DNA of 64,000 bases, taken from contig JASUTR010000247.1 in assembly GCA_035048495.1 (NCBI GenBank), positions 304,057 to 368,056 on the forward strand, given 5' to 3'. Source of the stretch: Euptelea pleiosperma. Its lineage: Eukaryota; Streptophyta; Magnoliopsida; Ranunculales; Eupteleaceae. The notes below the pieces were generated by a model. That model did no database searches. It saw nothing but the letters and a program-made list of their open reading frames with translations, and was not told the origin of the DNA. Made by a program: the position numbers and the translations under genes. Within the stretch, counting starts at the first letter, position 1. Each line of letters starts with the position of its first letter. Of the stretch, positions 1 through 11,351 are shown piece after piece.

Positions 1-2182
1 AATGTAACACACAAACTGAGTCCAATTTGAGACGTTGACGCACGGATGGAGCTAACTTGTTTCGACTGTCCCGAATCTTCTTCCAACACTTTAAATGTGT
101 TGAAACAATAGTAATGGAAGAGTTTGAGTCCAATTACGAGGTCCAGTTGCGAAAAAGTCACAAGTTATAGGCTTCGGAATGTAACTCACAAACTAAGTTC
201 AATTTATGACGTTGACGCACGGATGGAGCTAATTTGTTTCCACTGTCTCGAATCTTGTTCCAACACTTCAAATGTTTTGAATCAATAGTAATGAAAGAGT
301 TTGAGTAAAATTAAGAGGTCCGGTTGCGACAAAGTCACAATTTATAGGCTTCGGAATGTAACACACAAACTGAGTCCATTTTGAGACGTTGACGCACGGA
401 TGGACCTAACTTGTTTCGACTGTCACGAATCTTGTTCCAACACTTCAAATGTGTTGAAACAATAGTAATGGAATAGTTTGAGTCCAATTACGAGGTCCGA
501 TTGCGAAAAAGTCACATGTTATAGGCTTCTGAATGTAACACACAAACTGAGTCCAATTAATGACATTGACGCACGGATGGAGCCAACTTGCTTCGACTGC
601 TCCTAATCTTGTTCCAACACTTCAAATGTGTTGAAACAATAGTAATGGAAGAGTATGAGTCCAATTACGAGGTCCGATTGCGAAAAAGTTACAAGTTATA
701 GGCTTCTGAATGTAACACACAAACTTAGTCCAATTAATGACATTGACGCACGGATGGAGCCAACTTGCTTCGACTGCTCCTAATCTTGTTCCAACACTTC
801 AAATGTGTTGAAACAATAGTAATGGAAGAGTATGAGTCCAATTACGAGGTCCGGTTGCGAAAAAGTCACAACTTATAGGCTTCTGAATGTAACACACAAA
901 CTGAGTCCAATTTGAGGCGTTGACGCACGGATGGAGCTAACATGTTTCGACTGTCCCGAATCTTGTTTCAACACTTCAAATGTGTTGAAACATAGTAATG
1001 GAAGAGTTTGAGTCCAATTATGAGGTCCGGTTGCGAAAAAGTCACAAGTTATAGGCTTCTGAATGTAACACACAAACTGAGTCCAATTTGAGACGTTGAC
1101 GCACGGATGGAGCTAACTTGTTTCGACTGTCCCGAATCTTGTTCCAACACTTTAAATGTGATGAAACAATAGTAATGGAAGAGTTTGAGTCCAATTACGA
1201 GGTCCGGTTGCGAAAAAGTCACAAGTTATAGGCTTCGGAATGTAACTCACAAACTGAGTCCAATTTGAGACGTTGACGCACGGATGGAGCTAACTTGTTT
1301 CGACTCTCCCGAATCTTGTTCCAACACTTTAAATGTGTTGAAACAATAGTAATGGAAGAGTTTGAGTCCAATTACGAGGTCCAGTTGCGAAAAAGTCACA
1401 AGTTATAGGCTTCGGAATGTAACTCACAAACTGAGTTCAATTTGTGACGTTGACGCACGGATGGAGCTAATTTGTTTCGACTGTCTCGAATCTTGTTCCA
1501 ACACTTCAAATGTTTTGAAACAATAGTAATGAAAGAGTTTGAGTAAAATTATGAGGTCCGGTTGCGACAAAGTCACAATTTATAGGCTTCGGAATGTAAC
1601 ACTCAAACAGAGTCCATTTTGAGACGTTGACGCACGGATGGACCTAACTTGTTTCGACTGTCACGAATCTTGTTCCAACACTTCAAATGTGTTGAAACAA
1701 TAGTAATGGAAGAGTTTGAGTCCAATTACGAGGTCCGGTTGCGAAAAAGTCACAAGTTATAGGCTTCGGAATGTAAAACACAAACTGAATCCAATTTGAG
1801 ACGTTGACGCACGAATGGAGCTAACATGTTTCGACTGTCCCGAATCTTGTTCCAACATTCAAATGTGTTAAAACAATAGTAATGGAAGAGTATGAGTCCA
1901 ATTACGAGGTCCGATTGCGAAAAAGTCACAACTTATTGGCTTCTGAATGTAACACACAAACTGAGTCCAATTTGAGACGTTGACGCACGGATGGAGCTAA
2001 CTTGTTTCGACTGTCCCGAATCTTCTTCCAACACTTCAAATGTGTTAAAACAATAGTAATGGAAGAGTTTGAGTCCAATTACGAGGTCCGGTTGCGAAAA
2101 AGTCACAAGTTATAGGCTTCGGAATGTAACACACAAACTGAGTCCAATTTGAGACGTTGACGCACGGATGGAGCTAACTTGT

Positions 2183-2197
2183 TTCGACTGTCCCGAA
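2183..2197. other. Short TTCG/CGAA dyad (example)
   Basis: ttcg (2,183-2,186) and cgaa (2,194-2,197) are inverted around 7 bp. Most monomers keep it. In class D the right arm becomes ctaa and is lost. On the minus strand the element partly resembles the vertebrate CENP-B box core, missing its last two G's. This is probably coincidence. Confidence 0.5.
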
Positions 2198-2205
2198 TCT
2201 TGTTC

Positions 2206-2226
2206 CAACACTTCAAATGTGTTGAA
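2206..2226. other. Dyad-symmetry element within the monomer (example)
   Basis: Arms caacac (2,206-2,211) and gtgttg (2,219-2,224) are perfect inverted repeats around a 7-bp spacer. Overlapping arms ttcaa (2,212-2,216) and ttgaa (2,222-2,226) form a second inverted repeat. The same element occurs at monomer positions 84-104 in nearly every full-length copy, for example 84-102 and 438-458. It could extrude as a small cruciform. It is missing from the 130-bp monomers. A functional role is inference only. Confidence 0.75.
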
Positions 2227-3005
2227 ACAATAGTAATGGAAGAGTTTGAGTCCAATTACGAGGTCCGGTTGCGAAAAAGTCACAAGTTATAGGCTTCGGA
2301 ATGTAACACACAAACTGAGTCCAATTTGAGACGTCGACGCACGGATGGAGTTAACATGTTTCGACTGTCCCGAATCTTGTTTCAACACTTCAAATGTGTT
2401 GAAACAATAGTAATGGAAGAGTTTGAGTCCAATTATGAGGTCCGGTTGCAAAAAAGTCACAAGTTATAGGCTTCAGAATGTAAATCACAAACTGAGTCCA
2501 ATTAATGACATTGACGCACGGATGGAGCCAACTTGCTTCGACTGCTCCTAATCTTGTTCCAACACTTCAAATGTGTTGAAACAATAGTAATGGAAGAGTA
2601 TGAGTCAATTACGAGGTCCGGTTGCGAAAAAGTCACAACTTATAGGCTTCTAAATGTAACACACAAACTGAGTCCAATTTGAGGTGTTGACGCACGGATG
2701 GAGCTAACATGTTTCGACTGTCCCGAATCTTGTTTCAACACTTCAAATGTGTTGAAACATAGTAATGGAAGAGTTTGAGTCCAATTATGAGGTCCGGTTG
2801 CGAAAAAGTCACAACTTATAGGCTTCTGAATGTAACACACAAACTGAGTCCAATTAAAGAAATTGACACCCGGATTGAGCTAACTTGTTTCGACTGCCCC
2901 AAATCTTGTTCCAACACTTCAAATGTGTTGAAACAATAGTAATGGAAGAGTTTGAGTCCAATTACGAGGTCCGATTGCGAAAAAGTCACAACTTATTGGC
3001 TTCTG

Positions 3006-3135
3006 AATGTAACACACAAACTGAGTCCAATTTGAGACGTTGACGCACGGATGGAGCTAACTTGTTTCGACTGTCCCGAATCTTGTTCCAATTACGAGGT
3101 CCGGTTGCGAAAAAGTCACAAGTTATAGGCTTCGG
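3006..3135 (+). repeat. Truncated monomer t (130 bp), end of upstream tail
   Basis: 'cttgttccaa' joins directly to 'ttacgagg', removing 47 bp at a shared tccaa. The loss spans the caacac/gtgttg dyad and the 'aatagtaatgg' block. It precedes G of copy 1. Confidence 0.92.
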
Positions 3136-5435
3136 AATGTAACATACAAACTGAGTCCAATTTGAGACGTCGACGCACGGATGGAGTTAACATGTTTCGA
3201 CTGTCCCGAATCTTGTTTCAACACTTCAAATGTGTTGAAACAATAGTAATGGAAGAGTTTGAGTCCAATTATTAGGTCCGGTTGCAAAAAAGTCACAAGT
3301 TATAGGCTTCAGAATGTAAATCACAAACTGAGTCCAATTAATGACATTGACGCACGGATGGAGCTAACTTGTTTCGACTGTCCCGAATCTTGTTCCAACA
3401 CTTCAAATGTGTTGAAACAATAGTAATGGAAGAGTTTGAGTCCAATTACGAGGCCCGGTTGCGAAAAAGTCACAAGTTATAGGCTTCGGAATGTAACTCA
3501 CAAACTGAGTCCAATTTGAGACGTTGACGCACGGATGGAGCTAACTTGTTTCGACTGTCCCGAATCTTGTTCCAACACTTTAAATGTGTTGAAACAATAG
3601 TAATGGAAGAGTTTGAGTCCAATTACGAGGTCCAGTTGCGAAAAAGTCACAAGTTATAGGCTTCGGAATGTAACTCACAAACTGAGTCCAATTTGTGACG
3701 TTGACGCACGGATGGAGCTAATTTGTTTCGACTGTCTCGAATCTTGTTCCAACACTTCAAATGTTTTGAAACAATAGTAATGAAAGAGTTTGAGTAAAAT
3801 TATGAGGTCCGGTTGCGACAAAGTCACAATTTATAGGCTTCGGAATGTAACACACAAACTGAGTCCATTTTGAGACGTTGACGCACGGATGGACCTAACT
3901 TGTTTCGACTGTCACGAATCTTGTTCCCACACTTCAAATGTGTTGAAACAATAGTAATGGAAGAGTTTGAGTCCAATTACGAGGTCCGGTTGCGAAAAAG
4001 TCACAAGTTATAGGCTTCGGAATGTAACTCACAAACTGAGTCCAATTTGAGACGTTGACGCACGGATGGAGCTAACTTGTTTCGACTGTCCCGAATCTTG
4101 TTCCAACACTTTAAATGTGTTGAAACAATAGTAATGGAAGAGTTTGAGTCCAATTACGAGGTCCAGTTGCGAAAAAGTCACAAGTTATAGGCTTCGGAAT
4201 GTAACTCACAAACTGAGTCCAATTTCTGACGTTGACGCACGGATGGAGCTAATTTGTTTCGACTGTCTCGAATCTTGTTCCAACACTTCAAATGTTTTGA
4301 AACAATAGTAATGAAAGAGTTTGAGTAAAATTATGAGGTCCGGTTGCGACAAAGTAACAATTTATAGGCTTCGGAATGTAACTCACAAACTGAGTCCAAT
4401 TTGAGACGTTGACGCACGGATGGAGCTAACTTGTTTCGACTGTCCCGAATCTTGTTCCAACACTTTAAATGTGTTGAAACAATAGTAATGGAAGAGTTTG
4501 AGTCCAATTACGAGGTCCAGTTGCGAAAAAGTCACAAGTTATAGGCTTCGGAATCTAACTCACAAACTAAGTTCAATTTGTGACGTTGACGCACGGATGG
4601 AGCTAATTTGTTTCGACTGTCTCGAATCTTGTTCCAACACTTCAAATGTTTTGAAACGATAGTAATGAAAGAGTTTGAGTAAAATTAAGAGGTCCGGTTG
4701 CGACAAAGTCACAATTTATAGGCTTCGGAATGTAACACACAAACTGAGTCCATTTTGAGACGTTGACGCACGGATGGACCTAACTTGTTTCGACTGTCAC
4801 GAATCTTGTTCCAACACTTCAAATGTGTTGAAACAATAGTAATGGAATAGTTTGAGTCCAATTACGAGGTCCGATTGCGAAAAAGTCACAAGTTATAGGC
4901 TTCTGAATGTAACACACAAACTGAGTCCAATTAATGACATTGACGCACGGATGGAGCCAACTTGCTTCGACTGCTCCTAATCTTGTTCCAACACTTCAAA
5001 TGTGTTGAAACAATAGTAATGGAAGAGTATGAGTCCAATTACGAGGTCTGATTGCGAAAAAGTTACAAGTTATAGGCTTCTGAATGTAACACACAAACTT
5101 AGTCCAATTAATGACATTGACGCACGGATGGAGCCAACTTGCTTCGACTGCTCCTAATCTTGTTCCAACACTTCAAATGTGTTGAAACAATAGTAATGGA
5201 AGAGTATGAGTCCAATTACGAGGTCCGGTTGCGAAAAAGTCACAACTTATAGGCTTCTGAATGTAACACACAAACTGAGTCCAATTTGAGGCTTTGACGC
5301 ACGGATGGAGCTAACATGTTTCTTCTGTCCCGAATCTTGTTTCAACACTTCAAATGTGTTGAAACATAGTAATGGAAGAGTTTGAGTCCAATTATGAGAT
5401 CCGGTTGCGAAAAAGTCACAAGTTATAGGCTTCTG

Positions 5436-6496
5436 AATGTAACACACAAACTGAGTCCAATTTTAGACGTTGACGCACGGATGGAGCTAACTTGTTTCGA
5501 CTGTCCCGAATCTTGTTCCAACACTTTAAATGTGTTGAAACAATAGTAATGGAAGAGTTTGAGTCCAATTACGAGGTCCAGTTGCGAAAAAGTCACAAGT
5601 TATAGGCTTCGGAATGTAACTCACAAACTGAGTTCAATTTGTGACGTTGACGCACGGATGGAGCTAATTTGTTTCGACTGTCTCGAATCTTGTTCCAACA
5701 CTTCAAATGTTTTGAAACAATAGTAATGAAAGAGTTTGAGTAAAATTATGAGGTCCGGTTGCGACAAAGTCACAATTTATAGGCTTCGGAATGTAACACA
5801 CAAACTGAGTCTATTTTGAGACGTTGACGCACGGATGGACCTAACTTTTTTCGACTGTCACGAATCTTGTTCAAACACTTCAAATGTGTTGAAACAATAG
5901 TAATAGAAGAGTTTGAGTCCAATTACGAGGTCCGGTTGCGAAAAAGTCACAAGTTATAGGCTTCGGAATGTAAAACACAAACTGAATCCAATTTGAGACG
6001 TTGACGCACGAATGGAGCTAACATGTTTCGACTGTCCCGAATCTTGTTCCAACATTCAAATGTGTTAAAACAATAGTAATGGAAGAGTTTGAGTCCAATT
6101 ATGAGGTCCGGTTGCGAAAAAGTCACTAGTTATAGGCTTCGGAATGTAACACACAAACTGAGTGCAATTAAACACATTGACGCACGGATGGAGCTAACTT
6201 GCTTCGACTGCCCCGAATCTTGTTCCAACACTTCAAATATGTTGAAACAATAGTAATGGAAGAATTCGAGTCTAATTACGATGTCCGGTTGCGAAAAAGT
6301 AACAAGTTATAGGCTTCAGAATGTAACACACAAACTGAGTCCAATTAAAGAAATTGACGCCCGGATTGAGCTAACTTGTTTCGACTGCCCCGAATCTTGT
6401 TCCAACACTTCAAATGTGTTGAAACAATAGTAATGGAAGAGTTTGAGTCCAATTACGAGGTCCGGTTGCGAAAAAGTCACAAGTTATAGGCTTCGG
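5436..6496 (+). repeat. Hexamer HOR A-B-C-F-J-H, copy 1 unit 1 (1,061 bp)
   Basis: Monomers start at 5,436, 5,613, 5,790, 5,967, 6,143 and 6,320. The F monomer is 176 bp ('ccaacattc'), giving 1,061. The first A keeps an 'aattttagacg' variant not found in the following units, marking it as the 5' edge of the amplification. Confidence 0.9.
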
Positions 6497-7557
6497 AATG
6501 TAACTCACAAACTGAGTCCAATTTGAGACGTTGACGCACGGATGGAGCTAACTTGTTTCGACTGTCCCGAATCTTGTTCCAACACTTTAAATGTGTTGAA
6601 ACAATAGTAATGGAAGAGTTTGAGTCCAATTACGAGGTCCAGTTGCGAAAAAGTCACAAGTTATAGGCTTCGGAATGTAACTCACAAACTGAGTTCAATT
6701 TGTGACGTTGACGCACGGATGGAGCTAATTTGTTTCGACTGTCTCGAATCTTGTTCCAACACTTCAAATGTTTTGAAACAATAGTAATGAAAGAGTTTGA
6801 GTAAAATTATGAGGTCCGGTTGCGACAAAGTCACAATTTATAGGCTTCGGAATGTAACACACAAACTGAGTCTATTTTGAGACGTTGACGCACGGATGGA
6901 CCTAACTTTTTTCGACTGTCACGAATCTTGTTCAAACACTTCAAATGTGTTGAAACAATAGTAATAGAAGAGTTTGAGTCCAATTACGAGGTCCGGTTGC
7001 GAAAAAGTCACAAGTTATAGGCTTCGGAATGTAAAACACAAACTGAATCCAATTTGAGACGTTGACGCACGAATGGAGCTAACATGTTTCGACTGTCCCG
7101 AATCTTGTTCCAACATTCAAATGTGTTAAAACAATAGTAATGGAAGAGTTTGAGTCCAATTATGAGGTCCGGTTGCGAAAAAGTCACTAGTTATAGGCTT
7201 CGGAATGTAACACACAAACTGAGTGCAATTAAACACATTGACGCACGGATGGAGCTAACTTGCTTCGACTGCCCCGAATCTTGTTCCAACACTTCAAATA
7301 TGTTGAAACAATAGTAATGGAAGAATTCGAGTCTAATTACGATGTCCGGTTGCGAAAAAGTAACAAGTTATAGGCTTCAGAATGTAACACACAAACTGAG
7401 TCCAATTAAAGAAATTGACGCCCGGATTGAGCTAACTTGTTTCGACTGCCCCGAATCTTGTTCCAACACTTCAAATGTGTTGAAACAATAGTAATGGAAG
7501 AGTTTGAGTCCAATTACGAGGTCCGGTTGCGAAAAAGTCACAAGTTATAGGCTTCGG
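6497..7557 (+). repeat. Hexamer HOR, copy 1 unit 2
   Basis: Marker 'gagtgcaatt' in J recurs exactly 1,061 bp after the previous unit (6,161 to 7,222). It appears identical to unit 3 apart from the end of its H monomer. Confidence 0.9.
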
Positions 7558-8618
7558 AATGTAACTCACAAACTGAGTCCAATTTGAGACGTTGACGCAC
7601 GGATGGAGCTAACTTGTTTCGACTGTCCCGAATCTTGTTCCAACACTTTAAATGTGTTGAAACAATAGTAATGGAAGAGTTTGAGTCCAATTACGAGGTC
7701 CAGTTGCGAAAAAGTCACAAGTTATAGGCTTCGGAATGTAACTCACAAACTGAGTTCAATTTGTGACGTTGACGCACGGATGGAGCTAATTTGTTTCGAC
7801 TGTCTCGAATCTTGTTCCAACACTTCAAATGTTTTGAAACAATAGTAATGAAAGAGTTTGAGTAAAATTATGAGGTCCGGTTGCGACAAAGTCACAATTT
7901 ATAGGCTTCGGAATGTAACACACAAACTGAGTCTATTTTGAGACGTTGACGCACGGATGGACCTAACTTTTTTCGACTGTCACGAATCTTGTTCAAACAC
8001 TTCAAATGTGTTGAAACAATAGTAATAGAAGAGTTTGAGTCCAATTACGAGGTCCGGTTGCGAAAAAGTCACAAGTTATAGGCTTCGGAATGTAAAACAC
8101 AAACTGAATCCAATTTGAGACGTTGACGCACGAATGGAGCTAACATGTTTCGACTGTCCCGAATCTTGTTCCAACATTCAAATGTGTTAAAACAATAGTA
8201 ATGGAAGAGTTTGAGTCCAATTATGAGGTCCGGTTGCGAAAAAGTCACTAGTTATAGGCTTCGGAATGTAACACACAAACTGAGTGCAATTAAACACATT
8301 GACGCACGGATGGAGCTAACTTGCTTCGACTGCCCCGAATCTTGTTCCAACACTTCAAATATGTTGAAACAATAGTAATGGAAGAATTCGAGTCTAATTA
8401 CGATGTCCGGTTGCGAAAAAGTAACAAGTTATAGGCTTCAGAATGTAACACACAAACTGAGTCCAATTAAAGAAATTGACGCCCGGATTGAGCTAACTTG
8501 TTTCGACTGCCCCGAATCTTGTTCCAACACTTCAAATGTGTTGAAACAATAGTAATGGAAGAGTTTGAGTCCAATTACGAGGTCTGATTGCGAAAAAGTC
8601 ACAACTTATTGGCTTCTG
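7558..8618 (+). repeat. Hexamer HOR, copy 1 unit 3
   Basis: Its H monomer ends with 'ggtctgattg' and 'acttattgg', the form that precedes a t monomer, marking the 3' edge of the hexamer run. This unit is extra relative to copies 2 and 3. Confidence 0.9.
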
Positions 8619-8748
8619 AATGTAACACACAAACTGAGTCCAATTTGAGACGTTGACGCACGGATGGAGCTAACTTGTTTCGACTGTCCCGAATCTTGTT
8701 CCAATTACGAGGTCCGGTTGCGAAAAAGTCACAAGTTATAGGCTTCGG
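8619..8748 (+). repeat. Truncated monomer t, copy 1 internal
   Basis: Same 47-bp deletion junction. Follows the last hexamer and precedes a G/E hybrid. Confidence 0.92.
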
Positions 8749-8924
8749 AATGTAACATACAAACTGAGTCCAATTTGAGACGTCGACGCACGGATGGAGT
8801 TAACATGTTTCGACTGTCCTGAATCTTGTTTCAACACTTCAAATGTGTTGAAACATAGTAATGGAAGAGTTTGAGTCCAATTATGAGGTCCGGTTGCGAA
8901 AAAGTCACAAGTTATAGGCTTCTG
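8749..8924 (+). repeat. G/E hybrid monomer (176 bp), copy 1
   Basis: G start ('gacgtcgacg', 'gagttaacatg') and E end ('aaacatag', 'ggttgcgaaaaag'). A private 'cctgaatc' is shared with 21,639 and 32,633, so the hybrid predates superunit duplication. Confidence 0.82.
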
Positions 8925-10338
8925 AATGTAACACACAAACTGAGTCCAATTTTAGACGTTGACGCATGGATGGAGCTAACTTGTTTCGACTGTCCCGAAT
9001 CTTGTTCCAACACTTCAAATGTGTTGAAACAATAGTAATGGAATAGTTTGAGTCCAATTACGAGGTCTGATTGCGAAAAAGTTACAAGTTATAGGCTTCT
9101 GAATGTAACACACAAACTTAGTCCAATTAATGACATTGACGCACGGATGGAGCCAACTTGCTTCGACTGCTCCTAATCTTGTTCCAACACTTCAAATGTG
9201 TTGAAACAATAGTAATGGAAGAGTATGAGTCCAATTACGAGGTCCGGTTGCGAAAAAGTCACAACTTATAGGCTTCTGAATGTAACACACAAACTGAGTC
9301 CAATTTGAGGCGTTGACGCACGGATGGAGCTAACATGTTTCGACTGTCCCGAATCTTGTTTCAACACTTCAAATGTGTTGAAACATAGTAATGGAAGAGT
9401 TTGAGTCCAATTATGAGATCCGGTTGCGAAAAAGTCACAAGTTATAGGCTTCTGAATGTAACTCACAAACTGAGTTCAATTTGTGACGTTGACGCACGGA
9501 TGGAGCTAATTTGTTTCGACTGTCTCGAATCTTGTTCCAACACTTCAAATATTTTGAAACAATAGTAATGAAAGAGTTTGAGTAAAATTATGAGGTCCGG
9601 TTGCGACAAAGTCACAATTTATAGGCTTCGGAATGTAACACACAAACTGAGTCTATTTTGAGACGTTGACGCACGGATGGACCTAACTTGTTTCGACTGT
9701 CACGAATCTTGTTCCAACACTTCAAATGTGTTGAAACAATAGTAATAGAAGAGTTTGAGTCCAATTACGAGGTCCGGTTGCGAAAAAGTCACAAGTTATA
9801 GGCTTTGGAATGTAAAACACAAACTGAATCCAATTTGAGACGTTGACGCACGAATGGAGCTAACATGTTTCGACTGTCCCGAATCTTGTTCCAACATTCA
9901 AATGTGTTAAAACAATAGTAATGGAAGAGTTTGAGTCCAATTATGAGGTCCGGTTGCGAAAAAGTCACTAGTTATAGGCTTCGGAATGTAACACACAAAC
10001 TGAGTCCAATTAAACACATTGACGCACGGATGGAGCTAACTTGCTTCGACTGCCCCGAATCTTGTTCCAACACTTCAAATATGTTGAAACAATAGTAATG
10101 GAAGAATTCGAGTCTAATTACGATGTCCGGTTGCGAAAAAGTAACAAGTTATAGGCTTCAGAATGTAACACACAAACTGAGTCCAATTAAAGAAATTGAC
10201 GCCCGGATTGAGCTAACTTGTTTCGACTGCCCCGAATCTTGTTCCAACACTTCAAATGTGTTGAAACAATAGTAATGGAAGAGTTTGAGTCCAATTTCGA
10301 GGTCCGATTGCGAAAAAGTCACAACTTATTGGCTTCTG

Positions 10339-10468
10339 AATGTAACACACAAACTGAGTCCAATTTGAGACGTTGACGCATGGATGGAGCTAACTTGTTT
10401 CGACTGTCCCGAATCTTGTTCCAATTACGAGGTCCGGTTGCGAAAAAGTCACAAGTTATAGGCTTCGG
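10339..10468 (+). repeat. Truncated monomer t, copy 1, 'gcatgg' variant
   Basis: Same junction, with 'gacgcatgg' (a CpG-to-TpG change) distinguishing it from the other t monomers of copy 1. Confidence 0.92.
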
Positions 10469-10645
10469 AATGTAACATACAAACTGAGTCCAATTTGAGA
10501 CGTCGACGCACGGATGGAGTTAACATGTTTCGACTGTCCCGAATCTTGTTTCAACACTTCAAATGTGTTGAAACAATAGTAATGGAAGAGTTTGATTCCA
10601 ATTATGAGGTCCGGTTGCAAAAAAGTCACAAGTTATAGGCTTCAG

Positions 10646-10822
10646 AATGTAAATCACAAACTGAGTCCAATTAATGACATTGACGCACGGATGGAGCTAA
10701 CTTGTTTCGACTGTCCCGAATCTTGTTCCAACACTTTAAATGTGTTGAAACAATAGTAATGGAAGAGTTTGAGTCCAATTACGAGGTCCAGTTGCGAAAA
10801 AGTCAGAAGTTATAGGCTTCGG
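10646..10822 (+). repeat. D/A hybrid monomer (177 bp)
   Basis: Begins as D ('aaatcac', 'aattaatgacattg') and ends as A ('tttaaatg', 'ccagttg'), with a private 'gtcagaag'. Copies occur at 23,536 and 34,530, and without the private base near 45,407 and 62,946. Confidence 0.8.
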
Positions 10823-11176
10823 AATGTAACTCACAAACTGAGTCCAATTTGTGACGTTGACGCACGGATGGAGCTAATTTGTTTCGACTGTCTCGAATCT
10901 TGTTCCAACACTTCAAATGTTTTGAAACAATAGTAATGAAAGAGTTTGAGTAAAATTATGAGGTCCGGTTGCGACAAAGTCACAATTTATAGGCTTCGGA
11001 ATGTAACACTCAAACTGAGTCCATTTTGAGACGTTGACGCACGGATGGACCTAACTTGTTTCGACTGTCACGAATCTTGTTCCAACATTTCAAATGTGTT
11101 GAAACAATAGTAATGGAAGAGTTTGACTCCAATTACGAGGTCCGGTTGCGAAAAAGTCACAAGTTATAGGCTTCGG

Positions 11177-11351
11177 AATGTAAAACACAAACTGAATCCA
11201 ATTTGAGACGTTGACGCACGAATGGAGCTAACATGTTTCGACTGTCCCGAATCTTGTTCCAACATTCAAATGTGTTGAAACATAGTAATGGAAGAGTTTG
11301 AGTCCAATTATGAGGTCCGGTTGCGAAAAAGTCACAAGTTATAGGCTTCTG
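11177..11351 (+). repeat. F/E hybrid monomer (175 bp), copy 1
   Basis: Starts as F ('aaaacac', 'gaatcc', 'cacgaatgg', 'ccaacattc') and ends as E ('aaacatag', 'tatgagg', 'cttctg'). It combines the single-base losses of both parents, so it is the product of a crossover near the middle of the monomer. It is the first monomer of the 17-mer that was later duplicated. Confidence 0.85.

Larger units (their letters stand above)
2139..2257 (+). repeat. 11-bp direct repeat inside the monomer (example)
   Basis: tgagtccaatt occurs at 2,139-2,149 and again at 2,247-2,257, each followed within a few bases by 'gag'. The pair is 108 bp apart and recurs in most monomers. It may be a trace of monomer origin from smaller units, or chance. 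No 69- or 108-bp product expected from recombination between the two was found. Confidence 0.7.
2123..2299 (+). repeat. Representative consensus monomer (class K)
   Basis: This copy is closest to the majority base at each position and serves as reference. It is 177 bp, with 75 G or C (42%). CpG sites fall in gacg, gacg, cacgg, ttcg, cccg, tacg, ccgg, gcga and ttcgg. It contains an 11-bp internal direct repeat (tgagtccaatt at 2,139-2,149 and 2,247-2,257, 108 bp apart), a short dyad at 2,183-2,197 (ttcg/cgaa) and a stronger dyad at 2,206-2,226. An A5 tract lies near the end. Other classes differ from it by a few to about twenty substitutions. The start at 'aatgtaac' is an arbitrary phase. Confidence 0.9.
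2123..2828 (+). repeat. Tetramer HOR K-G-D'-E, upstream tail (706 bp)
   Basis: Monomer lengths are 177, 177, 176 and 176. D' lost one c ('tgagtcaatt') and E lost one a ('aaacatag'). A single unit here is followed by an H monomer. Confidence 0.88.
1..3135 (+). repeat. Upstream superunit tail, 18 monomers
   Basis: Class order is A B C D D E A' A B C F K K G D' E H t. The first six match monomers 26-31 (4,375-5,435), including 'aattaagagg' in the B monomer. The rest match the end of copy 1 (11,352-14,131) with one 706-bp unit fewer. The E monomer at 886-1,061 therefore joins an early E to the late A' monomer. This implies that an intervening stretch of about 34 monomers was removed by unequal crossover. 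Confidence 0.8.

Noticed and set aside
873..1073. Recurrent minus-strand open reading frame of 66 codons, seen many times with near-identical peptide
   Set aside because: It lies wholly in satellite monomers and recurs at array spacing. It opens only where the 176-bp E-type monomer shifts the frame. There is no coding signal, and the peptide similarity simply reflects repeat identity (177 is divisible by 3).
2206..2226. Rho-independent terminator-like hairpin
   Set aside because: The stem is short and A+T-rich, is not followed by a T run, and recurs in every monomer. It is better described as a satellite dyad.
1..3135. CRISPR array (regularly spaced repeats)
   Set aside because: There is no repeat-spacer alternation: the whole 177-bp unit is repeated, with no unique spacers and no cas genes.
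6267..6275. EcoRI site (gaattc) in J monomers as a possible insertion scar or vector junction
   Set aside because: It arises from substitutions in the 'gaagagtttgag' block and recurs in every J monomer. No vector sequence flanks it.
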